In this document: positions 9,363-21,826 of the stretch, piece after piece
Position numbering within the stretch: the first letter of the stretch is position 1
Layout of the letters: each line of letters opens with the position of its first letter
Assembly (NCBI GenBank): GCA_958496175.1
Contig: OY292276.1
Coordinates: forward strand, 10,992,001 to 11,056,000
From: Sisyra terminalis
Taxonomy: Eukaryota > Arthropoda > Insecta > Neuroptera > Sisyridae
Direction: 5' to 3'
DNA: 64,000 bases
The notes under the pieces: model-generated
Database searches by the model: none
What the model was told of the DNA's origin: nothing
The model's input: the letters and a program-made list of their open reading frames with translations, nothing else
Position numbers and translations under genes: made by a program

Positions 9363-12100
9363 TTGTGAACTGAGAAAGTACCTGCATGCAATGGGATTAC
9401 ATGTGGTTGATCCAAGATACAGATTTTGCCAAATCTGATGAAACTTAGGAATACTTAGGAATACTGAGGAAACTTAGGAATTAACTAGGTGAAATAGGGA
9501 CCCAAGAAACACAATTAGCGATGTTGCAATGTTGAGGGTCAAGTAGCCTAATCCACGAAACCCCAACTGAATAAAAAAAGTAGTTTTATACTTCTTTGAT
9601 ATTTCCGTTAAAAAAAGGCATTTAAAAGCATTTTGAAATCTTAACATTTAAAATGCCTTTAATAACTATCAACGATTTCTAATGTGCTTTTCAAACATTA
9701 AAATGTCTTTAAATCCCTTTTCCCTACGATTCCAAAATGGCAGAAATTCAACTGTGATATTGATGGAACGCTAAGAAATTACGAGACAGAAGTAAATGTT
9801 GTCTTTGTCATACTCAGTCAGGAGTCGTAAATTTGCTTCTTTGAAGGCAAAGCAGGGGGGACAGTTATTAACGGTGGCAAAATATAAATTTATTTGGCAT
9901 CCTTTTTATATGTTGAAAATTCATTATGTATACATGTCCTGCAGCAAAAACTATATAAAATATTTTCAAAAAATTTAATTCTAAAGTTAAACAAAGTTAT
10001 TTGAAGTAAACATCAATTGTTAAAATCAGGTATAATAATCTCGGCATTAAAATATGAAACTTTTTCATCACTTATTTTTTTATCAGTCTGGTTAAAATGT
10101 AACCCATTGTTAAAAATTTTCAAAAAAGGTATGAAAGACGTTTAAAAATTTTTAAATTTAAATTCTCTTTTTTTACAGGGAACTAAACTTTTGCGGAATT
10201 TTGGAAATATTTTCCATAACTATAATTCATAATATAATCCAAATGTAAGTTAGAGGAAAATTGCGAATCGATGAACAATTCAAAATGGAAATTGTTTCCC
10301 AGAAAATTATCAATACAAATCAAGGTTGAAAAGTAATAAAAATAACCACATTCTTGGCTTCCAGAACAATTTTGGTGCTCAAAAATTATTTGGTTGGGGG
10401 GGGGAGGTGTAGTTAAGTTTTCTTTCATTTTCCTTTTTGTTTTATTACTAAGCAACAGTTTTCTAAATTTTCTTGCATTTTTGTTATTATATGTCGATAA
10501 AAACCCTATCTTCTAAATATTTTACTTTAATAATGAATAAATAATTAATTTTTCGTAATTACTTAATTACTACTAAACTATTTTTGTCACAAACGAAACG
10601 ATTTTTTTCACAAACCCCCAGAACGATCTATCATCGATTGGCAAAAAAATAAATTTTGAAAGTCAAACTAAAATTTTGTTCGCTGATCGGTATAGGGTCA
10701 ATAATTTGGAAACTTATTTTAATATTTATAAAACAAGTTTCTGAATTATTTAATTTCCTTTTAAAATATAGTTTTTAGCCTATTTTCACTTGAACTACAA
10801 TAATAACAATTCTCAATGGTCAGGGGCTGTACTTATTTCTTGAAAAAAATCAGTATGAAATACCAAAGCACAAAATTTGATTTAGAAAAGCACAAATAGG
10901 TTTAAGAACCTCTGAATTTATGCAGAACTGCACTTTGAAAGCACTGCATTTTTTTTTGCCAAAATACTTTTAAGTTAACTTTGTATAACTTACAACTAAA
11001 GTAAATTTTTCTGCAAGAAAATTATTCATGTAAATTTAATGAACTTCAAGCTATGTTTGTAAACATTAATTGTAAATTTTGGTATTCATTAAAAGAAATA
11101 CTACTGACAAAATAGGGATTATAAACGAATTTTAATTATGTTTAACATATTCTACTACACGTGTATGAGATAATCGTATTAAAATTAATTAGTAATTGTA
11201 AGAGGTTATTGCCGTTTTATTTGTTAAAGAAATTAACAAACATTCCTTTGTAAAATAAAGAAAATATTATTTTTTTCAAAATTGTAAGTCTATAATGACA
11301 TAATTGTTAATAATTTGAATTTATAACGACACAAAAAAAAAATTGTCCACGATGTCAAGTAATGATTATTGTGGATGAATAAAAATGAATTGGAATAAAA
11401 AAAACGGCCACTAATCAAATTAGTAAAAGGTCAAGACTTTAGGGTCAAATATCTAGAATGAACCTGAGTGATTTAATAGGTTCCGTTAATTTAAATTTCA
11501 AACGACCAAATGTTTGATACAACATTAATAATCAAATAATTTGAAAAATGAAAATAAATAATTATATAATTTATTACCATTTCTTGTATGAAATCAAGGT
11601 TGTTTAACGATTAGCACAGAAAAATTGAGTAAAAATTTTTGGACATAAATGCTACTAGGGCAAGTATTGAAGATAACGAGTACCGAGAGGAAGCATGTGT
11701 TCATATTGGAGATTGCCAAGTATTATGGTAAGTGTGGTGTAAGTGCTGGAGATTACTGTCTATCAATTGTACTGTACAATTTAAAGATAATTATGTAATG
11801 ATTATACATATCACTTTCATTGCATTGAAGAATCATAATTTCATGAAATCAATCCATTACTAACCGTTTTTGCTGTTGTGGTTGATAAAATTATATATAT
11901 TTTTTCTATAGTTATCAATAGTCATTGTTTTTCACCATAATATTTGTAGTTTTCAAAGAAAATGAACAACAAAAATATTCTTCCGAATATAATGGCAAAA
12001 TTTATAACTTACATAACAAACTTATGGATGATATAAGATTATATAAAAACCAAAATTCAATTCTATTTCGCCTTTTGAGATTGTAATAGAGCAAAGAAGT
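9363..12100. other. Unassigned AT-rich stretch
   Basis: No gene recognised. Minor features are imperfect repeats of AACTTAGGAATACTTAGGAA at about 9446-9482 and homopolymer runs. The frame at 10183-10455 (minus) has no recognisable motif. Confidence 0.45.
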
Positions 12101-12142
12101 GATTATTGCATTGGTGATGTAGGAAGTAAATTCTCAAAAGTT

Positions 12143-12590
12143 ATGATAAAGAAACATCTGAAAGAACATAACAAAAGGCTTCTAAATCTAGGAGGGAAGG
12201 GCATCAAAATGCTGGTATATCTATTAACAGGACACTGCAATTTGAGAAAGTATCTAAAAATTATAGGGAAGAATGCAGAGAATGCCAACCATAAACCAAA
12301 ATCATCTCAACTTTCTTGGTCCACCTGGACATGAGCTGGAAAATTTATACAAAGATCCAATTAATTGTCTACTGAGGTTTATATCAGAAGTAGACCTGAC
12401 CAATTGGAACTAGGAACAAAGCTGAGGTGTTATAGTTCTTTTGAACGTAGCGAGGAGGAACTTTTAGTAGAAGCTCGAAAACAATCGATTGGACATGCTC
12501 TGAACTATGGGGAGGAAATCCCAGGAAACAAATAGGATTAGGGAATGTATACAGAGAATTCCAAGCAAAAATTAACGCCAGTATTATATA
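12143..12590 (+). pseudogene. LINE-derived C-terminal tail fragment, unit 1
   Basis: The frame contains LLTGHCNLRKYLKIIGKNAE, shortened here as LTGHCNLRKYL...IG, which matches the segment after the RNase H domain in Jockey/R1-type LINE ORF2 proteins (consensus LTGHxxLxxHLxxxG followed by CRxC). The continuation with CREC and a degenerate HLLW-like stretch is spread over other frames, so it is broken. Most of the unit (about 12159-12583) is repeated directly downstream at about 12612-13010. What is seen is the TGHC motif; the LINE clade is inferred. Confidence 0.7.
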
Positions 12591-13015
12591 GGTACAGGAA
12601 AACTTAAGAAGAAGACATCACAATAACAAAAGACTTTTAAATCTAGAAAGGAAGGGCATAAAAACTCTGGTAGGTCTATTAACAGGACATTAAAATTTGA
12701 AAAAGCATCTACAAACTATAGGGAAAAATGCAGAGAATGCCAGCCATAACCCAAAATCATCTCAACTCTTTTGGTCCACCCGGAAATGAGCTGGAAAACT
12801 TACCCAAAGATCCAATTAATTGCCAACTGAAATTTATATCAGAAGACCTGATCTATTGGAACTAGGAACAAAGCTGAGGTTCTTTTGAATGCAGCGCGGA
12901 GGAACTTTTAGTAGAGGCTTGACAATAATCGATTGGACAGGAATCCCAGGAAACAAATTGTCGTAGGATTAGGGAATGTATCCAGAGAATTCCAAGCAAA
13001 AATCAACGCTACCAT
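12591..13015 (+). pseudogene. LINE-derived C-terminal tail fragment, unit 2 (tandem copy)
   Basis: Second, diverged copy of the preceding unit. It begins AACAAAAGACTTTTAAATCT and ends at GCAAAAATCAACGCTACC. The TGH motif is kept (CTATTAACAGGACATTAAAA), but the next codon has become a stop. Another frame reads KCRECQP and then a stop, consistent with the zinc-knuckle-like CRxC of LINE tails. Small deletions against unit 1 (for example in the region after AAGCTGAGGT) suggest independent decay after a local duplication of about 450 bp. Confidence 0.65.
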
Positions 13016-13017
13016 TT

Positions 13018-13258
13018 GGCTATTCGATTTAGTATTGTGCACATCGGCATACTTATAGCTGCTTCAGGGTTCATGAATGGCATGCTTAATCTGCTTTTCC
13101 CAGCCTTTCTACTTCCTAATTGATTAGTATTACCAATCAAGTATCACTTTTCTGGATTCCGTTACTCTATAGCTCTTATTCCTGCTTAATTATCTGAAAA
13201 TATTTTTATCGTTTTATTGTGATACCTTCTTCTCAAACTTTCCTGTAGCCAAATGCTA
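13018..13258 (-). pseudogene. LINE RNase H fragment, minus strand
   Basis: The reverse complement reads GGCTACAGGAAAGTTTGAGA followed by an RNase H-like stretch and ends with ATGCCGATGTGCACAATACT. It is a copy of the sequence in the plus-strand fragment at 13656-14172 and of the second minus copy at 13400-13640. Frames are broken. It covers the part of RNase H around the SDNQA motif and the following LAK...AIS segment. Confidence 0.65.
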
Positions 13259-13275
13259 CAGGAAAGCTGTAGCAG

Positions 13276-13640
13276 GAAAGCTAGTCGCAGTTGCCCTGTT
13301 AACAGGATTCCATCAGGATTCTAATTCATTGATTTTAAACTTTGAGAATTTGCCTCTAGAGTAGTAATTCCTGGATTTTATTAGATCATTTTGAGTACAT
13401 TGAGCTATTCGATTTATTATTGTGCACATTGGCATACTTATAGCTGCTTCTGGGTTCAGAATGGCATGCTTAGTCTGCTTTTGCCAGCCTATCCACTTCC
13501 TAATTGATTAATATTACCAAGAAAGAATTACTTTCCTGGATTCCGTTATTCTATAGCTTTTATTGCTGCTTGATTGTCTGAGAATATTTTTATTGTTTTA
13601 TCGTGATATCTTCTTCTCAAACTTTCCTGTACCCAAATGC
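13276..13640 (-). pseudogene. LINE RNase H fragment, left arm of a palindrome
   Basis: Reverse-complement copy of 13656-14000. It contains TCTGAGAATATTTTTATTGT, the complement of the codons for IFSDNQA, and TTGTGCACATTGGCATACTT, the complement of MPMCT codons. Together with the plus-strand fragment it forms an inverted repeat with arms of about 350 bp and a short loop at 13640-13656 holding GCTACAGGAAAGC repeats. A non-functional remnant. Confidence 0.7.
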
Positions 13641-13655
13641 TACAGGAAAGCTACA

Positions 13656-14172
13656 GAAATTTGGCTACAGGAAAGTTTGAGAAGAAGATATCACAATAAA
13701 AATATTCTCAGACAATCAAGCAGTAATAAAAGTTATAGAATAATAGAATTCAGGAAAGTAATACTTGATTGGTAACACTAACCAATGAGGAAGTGTATAG
13801 GCTTGCAAAAGGAGGCTAAAGATACCATTCTGGACCCAGAAGCAGCTATAAGTATGCCAATGTGCACAATACTAAATCAAATAGATCAATGAACTCAAAA
13901 TGAGCTAATAAAATCCAGGAATTACTATTTTAGAGGCAAATTTTCAAAGTTTAAAATCATTGAATTAGAATCCTGATAGAATCCTGCTACCTCGAGGACA
14001 CTGCATCTCGAGAAAACATCCTCAAAACAGGGATAAATACATAAGCCAAGTACATGCAAAAAATGCGGCAAGGGAGATAAAATTGGCTCTCAAGTACCTA
14101 CTGTTGGACTGCCCGGTCCTGGCTCTTATCTGAGGTTTATCTCGAAGGATAAAATAAATTCTTCAAGAGCTA
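13656..14172 (+). pseudogene. LINE RNase H and C-terminal tail fragment, right arm of the palindrome
   Basis: Frame 13702-13740 reads IFSDNQAVIKVIE, the strand that carries a catalytic Asp in the RNase H domain of LINE ORF2 proteins (consensus xxSDSQAAIxAL). It is followed by LAK, then DPEAAISMPMCT (family pattern GPEPxxxI). Frame 14052-14090 reads TCKKCGKGDKIGS, and frame 14101-14124 reads LLDCPVLA, the usual HLLxxCPxL end of these proteins. The motifs are in the right order but in different frames, so this is a frameshifted relic. Jockey or a related clade is likely. Confidence 0.8.
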
Positions 14173-16132
14173 TTCTTTAATTACGTCTACTGCAGAATGT
14201 TGAAACTTAAGAATAAGAGAAATTTTCATTTTCCTAAGTTTTCGATAGGTTTTTTTCTATACTAATTTATTCAGAATAAAAAAGCTTCCACTTAAGTGAT
14301 TCTTGATATTCCGCTTATGAAGCTCCAATTAAATGTCTTAGTTCAATTTTTCAGAAACAAAATTTTTGTTGTGGAAATCCCAAGAAATAATTGGTCAATT
14401 TATTCAATTTCAATTCGACAAAAAAGCTCCAATTTTTTTCAGTTCATTATCTGTAACTTATTAACTATTTTAATCATTATAATTATATGATAACTGTCAT
14501 AAAAAGCTTGATTTACAATTCTTGCAATATATAATGTATTAATAATAATCCTGGAATAAATTTTAAGTATTACTTAGCATGATGGATTTAAAGACACGAT
14601 AGTATACCTAATTTTTATCTCCCAAATTTGAAATTTCATTTTTACATTATACAAAAGCATTGTTGATATTACAAACAATGCAAATAAGAAAATTTCGGAT
14701 AATCAAGCGGGGCAAATGCCTTTGTTTGATCATATGTAAATGTTTCGGCACCCTTTAGTCTATTCAATATGACATCCATTGAAACCACTTAAATTATCCG
14801 ATTGTTGAGCAAATTATGCAGACGTAATAAAGGTATAATGCGACTATTATGTTATGGTATGCCATTTGAGAACAATAAAAAGAGATCTGGATCAGACGAT
14901 CATATAACGCGGGAAATTTAATATATAAACGTGATGAATTAAATGATTTTTTCCACGTGATTTTTCACTTTATTTAATTGGCCTTCACATCTTAACTCTC
15001 AGTTAAGACTATATATAGTAGTTATATGAAATATTTAATTGATTTCGCCAATCTATATTGATTATTTGAAAGTTTCAAAATGCACATATACTTACTGCTC
15101 CAATAAATTAACGCATCATCGAGGTAAAGAAGTCAACGTTTAAAGTGTGGTATCAAAGTTCAGTGTACAAAATATAGTTAAAAGTAAAATAATTTCAAAA
15201 AATTAAAATCAACTGAAGAATGAATAAAATTCTGCAACAAATTGTAAATGTATCACATTTTAATTTTCTTGGAACAATATAATTAAGTAATATTTATGTA
15301 ATTACATGGTAGAATACCAAAATGTCATCCTATTATAACCAATTAGAAACAGATTTAATTGCTAATTTGGCTTAATATTTTAAGGCAATTAAAGTATTGT
15401 GATATGCCCTTCAGATATAAGAGACTTTTGGCTCCAATTCCATAGAAAGAATTAAAAAAAATGCTTTTAAACTATAACATGGAGTAAAAACTGTAAAAAA
15501 GATCAACTTTTCAAAGATTATTTTGGGAAAAAATCATCAAAATTGACAAAAAATTCAGTCGGAAGATCTTAGTAATACAAAATGCTCCATACTTTCAATT
15601 GGTTGAAAAGATAAATTGAAAAAATGTTCATAGTAAAAATAGTTCTAGTTAACTAAAATTAAAACTCTATGGTTTATTTTTAACCAGAGTTCATAAAGGT
15701 TCATCTAAAAATTAAACGATTGTGGCGGTAGTCCTGCTCGACGAAATTTTGCTCCATATACCTTCAGTAGTTATTATTAAACCTCGTTTACCTATTCCAA
15801 TTGTTGTACACCATCGCCAAAGAGTCAAAAAGGAAATTACTTGATATTATAATAAGGTATTCAAATACTTTACACTCCCCAAATTGGTCATAACAAGGTG
15901 ATCAATAATATGGGCTTTAAAGGAGCTTCACTTGATTTTTTTTTTAAATTTAAATTTTGATTATTGGACAACAGTGAGATGATAAGAAGGTTACAAAAAT
16001 GAAATATAATAGATTTGCCTGATAGATTTTGTAACTAAACAAATATTCCTATTAACTTTTATTGCCAAATTATTATTTCTTATTATATAGCTTTATTTTT
16101 ATATATTACTTATATATTCATGTTTCACATTA

Positions 16133-16262
16133 TTATTAGCCCTGGTATTGTTATTATAGACTATTATTATTATTATTCTTATTGCTACTGTTGATTGTTT
16201 TTATGATTGTTGTTATTGCTATAAGAATCACAATAATTGTTATTGTTGCTATTGATTGTTAA
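16133..16262. repeat. TTATTG/TTATTA-rich simple repeat
   Basis: Imperfect short-period T/A/G repeat (TATTATTATTATTCTTATTG and similar). Confidence 0.7.
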
Positions 16263-16714
16263 AAATCTTTGTACTTATACAGCACTAATCTACTGGGACT
16301 AGTGCTTACATGTGATTGTCTATGGATTGAATGCACTTATTGCAACCTTATGCAGATTGTGCAATTTATTTGAAAAAAAAAATATAAAAAAATGGTAACT
16401 AAACGTCCCTTCATTTTTGATATCATTTCGTACCAGTTATATTTTTTGTTTTTCAAGTAATTTTTAAAAGAACCGTTTTTTATTTTTGGGAAATCATTAA
16501 AAGTTTTGCAGTTTTAAAACAATGTTGCAGCAAAGTTTTGTCAATTAATTACTTACTTTATCAGGGAATCCCGAAAATTTATTAACTATTGTAGGCATTT
16601 GTGAAATAATTCTCCTACAATAATATTTCATATAGGTTTTTCTCTTTTCTTGAATGTAGATTGATTGTAGTATGTGGATTTGTCAGCAGAAAAAAAGCTT
16701 TTGTAGGACAGAAA

Positions 16715-16810
16715 AAAATGATGATCAAAAATCAGTGGAAGAACCTTTAAGAAATCAAAGAAATGGCATTCCCACAATAAGCCAATCACAGCTGGATGAT
16801 CAAAAATTAC
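16715..16810 (+). repeat. Repeat F, copy 1 (CCAATCACAGCTGG repeat)
   Basis: Contains GATCAAAAATCAGTGGAAGA, then GGCATTCCCACAATAAGCCA and ATCACAGCTGGATGATCAAA. The same order of motifs recurs at 55565-55745 (about two units) and 56610-56725. The unit appears to be about 80-90 bp and can occur in tandem. Nature unknown. Confidence 0.6.
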
Positions 16811-19203
16811 TTGTAATTATGTAATATATCGTCAATTACTGTTTTTGATCTCATGTTGTAAAGATCGTTGTATCTTATTCAATATTTACTATAAAATCTT
16901 CACCTCAAATCTTTGGAATATTATATTGTTAAGAACTTGGGATTCCTCTGGTGTGTATTTTATTAAATTTTCGTTGATGAACTTTTTGCGGTCTTTTTAG
17001 TCTTGCAGTCTTGTTTTCCTTCTTTTTTTCGATAATCATGATAATATTCTGTATTCGTTTTCGGTATACTGTAAAAATGTTTTTATTAAAATAAAGAAAT
17101 GTTTCTATGAACAATATACAATTCACCACGGTTGTTAGAATGATTTCCCAATTATTCCCAAGATATTCCCAAGAAACGTAATATGCAAGCTCGTACATAC
17201 ATAAGAAATACTGTAATGTTTCTTATTTCATTCTCCCGTTCGTTAAATCTTATAGATTTATATGTTTATTTCTTTTAACCATCGCTTTTTTGTTTCATGA
17301 AATTTGAAGTTACAACAATGCTAAAGAAGTTTTTATTTCAAAAACACAACATTAGGTTGTTTAAATTTCATTTCATTTTATTTTCAATTTTATTTTCCAA
17401 GTTATCGTAGGAGTGTTATATCTGATTCAGCTACGAAATATAAAATTATCAATCAACCTGAAAATTATAAGAAATTTTAGAATATAAGAAGAATTACTGT
17501 ACTAGAAGTTGGCAGTTACCAAACGAAACGTTACTAATTGAAATCCTTTAAATTAAGTCATTGAGTTATGAATACTTTCACAAATTTGCAGCTTATTTTT
17601 GGTGGCATTCTAATAAAACAGTGATAGTAAATTGTATACTGGTTATATTGCCTTATTCTTCTTCTTTATTATTCTGGGAACCACTCCTAAGAGTTCCTCT
17701 ACGCTGCGTCCTAAAAGAACTTTTATTAAAAGGATTTTTATTCTACCGATTCTACCATACAATTTTACTTTGAAGTAATAAAACTTCTTTAGTACATGCA
17801 TGGACATACATGCATGAGTGGTTGCATATAAATATTACTAATTTAAATTTGAACAATTTTCAAGTTTCAGTTTTAATATTTTCTGCTTGTAAGTGAATTT
17901 TAAGTGGCACCCAAAACCAGATATTACGGTTTTATCTAATCTATCTAATCAATTATATTAAAATCAATTGAGACAAATGGATCTCGTAAAAACATGACGA
18001 CTTCTGGACTAACTTGGCTTATTTTGGGCTTGAAATATTTGTATAAGGCAAAGGCAGGTTTGAAAGGTGAGAAAATCGGAAGAAATTGTAAGGAAACTAG
18101 TAAAAGCAAAAAAAAAATCCCATATAAACTGATAAATAGGCAGATTAGCCGTTGACACCAATAAATATTCGACAACAAACAAATATATCATTCTTGGCTT
18201 TGTGATTTTGTAAAAGTACTGCCATTTAGTTACATTTACATATTTTACATAGTATTTAAAATGATTTGGAACAATTGGGAAAATGACAACCATTTGCCGA
18301 TATTGTAAGGCATTAAAATACAACAGTGAATCTACGGGGCTATGTTGAGCTGGTGGAAAAGAAAAATTGCCATGATTGGTTCTACCACCAGATCCATTGT
18401 GTTCATTAGTTTATGTGATTGGAAATGATTCTAAAAACTCCTTGGCCAATTTTAAAAAATATAACATTTGTATTCAAATGACGTCGTTTGGCACATAAAA
18501 TAAATAGTGTGTTTCAGGAAGTATTGAAGAAAACAGGAACATTCCCAGTAAACTTCCAGTCCCTGATTAATAGGGAATTTAGGATCGAATTAGCCAAAAG
18601 AATATTACAATTTTGAGAGGCACAATAAATTATTATATATTATATATTATTATATATTTTTGGAAATATCTATATATGTCTTTAAATTCATGAATAGGTG
18701 AGAGTTTAAGGAATTTTTGTATATATATGGGTTTTAGTAGGGTCTAATGTTTTTGTAGGAGTAAATTTAAATCAGTAAAATACAATGTATTAATTTAATT
18801 CTTAGTAATTTAATAATTAAAAATGTGGCAATAATATTGATATTAATTAATTTTCGCAATTCAATTTTAGGTGGTACGAAGTTCACCGGGTCCTCTGATA
18901 TTTTATAAAAAAATATTTGTATATATTATAATCAAATATATATCAATTGTAACGCAGGCAATTTGTAAAATGCTTTATTTTTTAAATGTATTTTATATTT
19001 TTTATTTTTTTTATTTTATTTTATTTAAAGTCACTGTTTAACATCTTGGTCATTAATGACTAAAATAATTTACATGTTACAATTGGTAATACATGTTCAG
19101 TTCTAATAAATAATAGTTAACAATTCTAATAAATGATAATAATTAACAAATTCTATTAAATGATAATAATATAATAAATTCTAATAGTAAACTAGGCTTA
19201 TAA

Positions 19204-19205
<2 letters not shown>

Positions 19206-19258
<53 letters not shown>
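19206..19258. repeat. (TA)n microsatellite
   Basis: About 26 uninterrupted TA dinucleotides. The minus-strand frame 19198-19473 that ends in alternating YI residues is an artefact of this repeat. Confidence 0.98.
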
Positions 19259-19260
<2 letters not shown>

Positions 19261-19852
19261 TATAAGTATATATAAGTATAAATATTTTATATTATTACCA
19301 TACAAAAAAGAGTTTAATAAAACCATAAAATGGAACTTGAAATTTGTTTTGTTTGTAAAAATATTACTAAATTGCATATATACGAAAAATACAAGTATAC
19401 GCTTATAAAAGATATATCGGTTATATCGGTTATATCTTTCATTTAGTTGATATGTTCGCTTCGATAATTGCATGATTATTAACTTAAAACTGCATTCACA
19501 GATATCGAATAATCGAATTGAAATGAAGTGATTTTATTTTAACAGCTTATGAAGATTTAAATTTAAACTTGTATGCTAAATATAGATTTGAATTTATTAT
19601 AATTACTTTAAATAAAATAAAATAAAAATTGAAACCAGTTTAACAGTAAGCTATAGTTCCTAGCCATATTAATAGACGCACTATAGATAATGTACCAAAT
19701 ATGACGTAAAAGTTATTATATTTTTTGTTTAAATTTTTAATTGAATTTAACTTTCCAGTAAAATTTCAATTTATTACACTAATAACCAATTGATATGACA
19801 AAAAAAATACTATCATTTTAAATATCTTGTTAACTATGGCGAACTAAATTGT

Positions 19853-20130
19853 TTAGTATTTTATTGAAAGCCCTTTTACAGCTATTAAAGCTTCAATCAT
19901 TCGCAGCGTGCTGTATATGTAGGACAATAATGTCCACTGCATTTGTGGATGGTGATTCTATTAATAAATATTTTTAAGGGCTATTTTTTTGATGTGATCA
20001 GCTATTTAACCACTTTTCTCCCTATCAAATCCCACACATTTTCAATGGGGTTCAAATCAGGGCTATTACCCTAGAGTAGGGCAATTAGGGTAATATTCAA
20101 GACTATACTCTTATGTAGAAAATTATATTT
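19853..20130 (-). pseudogene. Tc1-like transposase C-terminal remnant
   Basis: On the minus strand the codons at 20029-20064 read SPDLNPIENVWD, the hallmark around the second catalytic Asp and the following acidic residue of Tc1 transposases. It continues as LIGRKVVK. Further downstream a shifted frame reads STLRMIEALIAVKGLSIKY and then the stop at 19853-19855, matching the usual C-terminus (SMPxRxxxVIxAKGxxTxY). Stop codons and at least one frameshift separate the two parts. Upstream, the N-terminal DNA-binding and first DDE residues are absent. A dead copy of a cut-and-paste transposase that uses TA targets. Confidence 0.85.
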
Positions 20131-20917
20131 CCTAAAACTCTTTATTAGTTTTTATAATGTAAGAAGTAAACAATATAATCAAACTTAATCTGTTGATATG
20201 AAATAACATAGTACAAGCTTGAAGTCCAAAATGTGTACGAGATAATGGCAGATACGACAGGAACAAATATGTAAATCAGGAATTTGAAACCGGTTCGAGG
20301 TATTTATTATTTGTTGACAATTGTAATTACATTTACAACTGTTTCTGAATCCAAAAATGATATCTTTGAATCTGGCTTTTTCTCGTACACATTGGCCTTC
20401 AAGCATTAAGTACCAAATTATCTCATATCACCCGCTGAGAGTAGAATTTTTGCAATTTCACACTTGTTTGGAATTCAACCCCTTTCACTCACAATATTGA
20501 TCATTATGGATCAAAGGTCGATCATTTGAACGTAAATATCTTCTACCAGCATTCTTTCGTACAATTCAAGAACAGGTTTATTGATTTCGATAATATTTTG
20601 TTTTCAGGTGCATCTTAGTGTTTCGCCAAAAGAAAAGTATGAAGGTCACAAAAAGTCTAATCTAAATAGTTGTACAAATATTTTATTCTGATTTCATTTA
20701 TGGTTCCAATTTAAAGACAGCTTTACTGATTTGATAGAAACTTTGTAATCAAGTTCAACTATATACTATGTACGTTTAATTATTAATAATAAAAGTAGCA
20801 TTCAGAAAAAGGCCGATTAAAATAAATAAACGGACACCCATTAATTGGATATAAAATGGACCCTTTAATTACATATCTATGTTTTTCAAGATATCAAAAA
20901 ATTAGCATACTTTAAAT
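20131..20917. other. Unassigned stretch
   Basis: Nothing recognised beyond low-complexity AT. The minus-strand frame 20185-20406 has several Cys residues but no recognisable spacing or domain. Confidence 0.45.
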
Positions 20918-21153
20918 CAGGGGTGGCCAACCCAAATGATGTTACGGGCCACTTCGGAAATGCATCATAGTTCCGTGGGCCACTTTTGAAGTTATATCTC
21001 AAATTCTCCTTACTAAATTTAGATCCACTGTAAACAATTTTAACATATTGGTTTTCACCAACTTGGTCATTATAAAATGTATACATTTTATAAAAGTTTG
21101 ATACATCTTGCGGGTCGAAAAAATTGTCAAGGTGTGCCTTTTGACAACCTCTG
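20918..21153. mobile_element. hAT-like MITE (CAGGGGTGGCCAAC type)
   Basis: Left end CAGGGGTGGCCAACCCAAAT; read inward from the right, CAGAGGTTGTCAAAAGGCAC. Short imperfect terminal repeats of this kind are typical of hAT non-autonomous elements. Flanks CTTTAAAT (20910-20917) and ATTTGAAT (21154-21161) agree at 6 of 8 positions, consistent with an old 8-bp duplication. Internally it carries GGGCCACTT and GTGGGCCAC patches as in other elements of the group. No coding capacity. Confidence 0.7.
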
Positions 21154-21826
21154 ATTTGAATAATCTATCGTTTATCTACATATATAAAATTGTTATGTTG
21201 GTTTGAGTATATTTCAAAAATTTAAAAAGTTCTGTATCGATTTAGCTGAAATTTTGTCATGATATATAATCTGCTTCAATGATTGTTTTAATCTTTTTTT
21301 TGCATCAGTAATATACTTGCAACCGCAAAAAAGGCTTTTTAAACGGCTAATACAATAGTCGCTAATTGTCAATGGTTCATTGTTATGATGGTGTAGTGAT
21401 TTTTCGAGGTAGAGCAAATTTTCTCCAAACGTAATTGATAAATGTATATCTTGATAGATAAGTTATAATTGGTACAGCGAGGGATGCTACGGGTTGATAA
21501 GGGATATGATTCTAATAACTCACATACTTTTTTTTTTTAAAATTAATTTATTTATTTACAACAATTCATAACCATAGGCTGGCAGAACAAAGTCTGCCAA
21601 ATTCAACTAGTCTACTAATAAATTTAAATTCAATACTGTCTATTTTTTTACTTTTAAAGTAAATTTGTGTTGATATTTTTAACATTTTTAAGTTTGCAAA
21701 ATATTTTTTTATTAAATTAAATGAGGAAAAAGATATTCAGAAATAAAATACAAAAGTTCTATGTGATATTTATAATTTGGGCTTCTTTTTAGCTTAGAAT
21801 ATCACTTTATTGATCTTGTAACAAAC
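21154..21826. other. Unassigned AT-rich stretch
   Basis: A poly-T run at about 21530-21538 followed by AATTTATTTATTTACAACAA is reminiscent of a LINE tail on the minus strand, but nothing else supports that. Confidence 0.35.

Larger units (their letters stand above)
14173..19200. other. Long AT-rich stretch without genes
   Basis: About 5 kb with no gene, transposase motif or large inverted repeat noticed. Sub-features are a TTATTG/TTATTA-rich simple-sequence patch at about 16133-16260, a repeat F copy at about 16715-16810 and TA-rich patches near 18630-18660. Short open frames (16929-17198, 18009-18323 and others) have low-complexity composition and no recognised domain. It could be intronic or intergenic. 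Confidence 0.45.

Noticed and set aside
9430..9450. Another CTGATGA box (CAAATCTGATGAAACTTAGG)
   Set aside because: No stem II or GAAA box at suitable spacing; a chance match.
19845..20130. Functional Tc1 transposase gene
   Set aside because: The conserved motifs are split over frames with stops, and the N-terminal half is missing.
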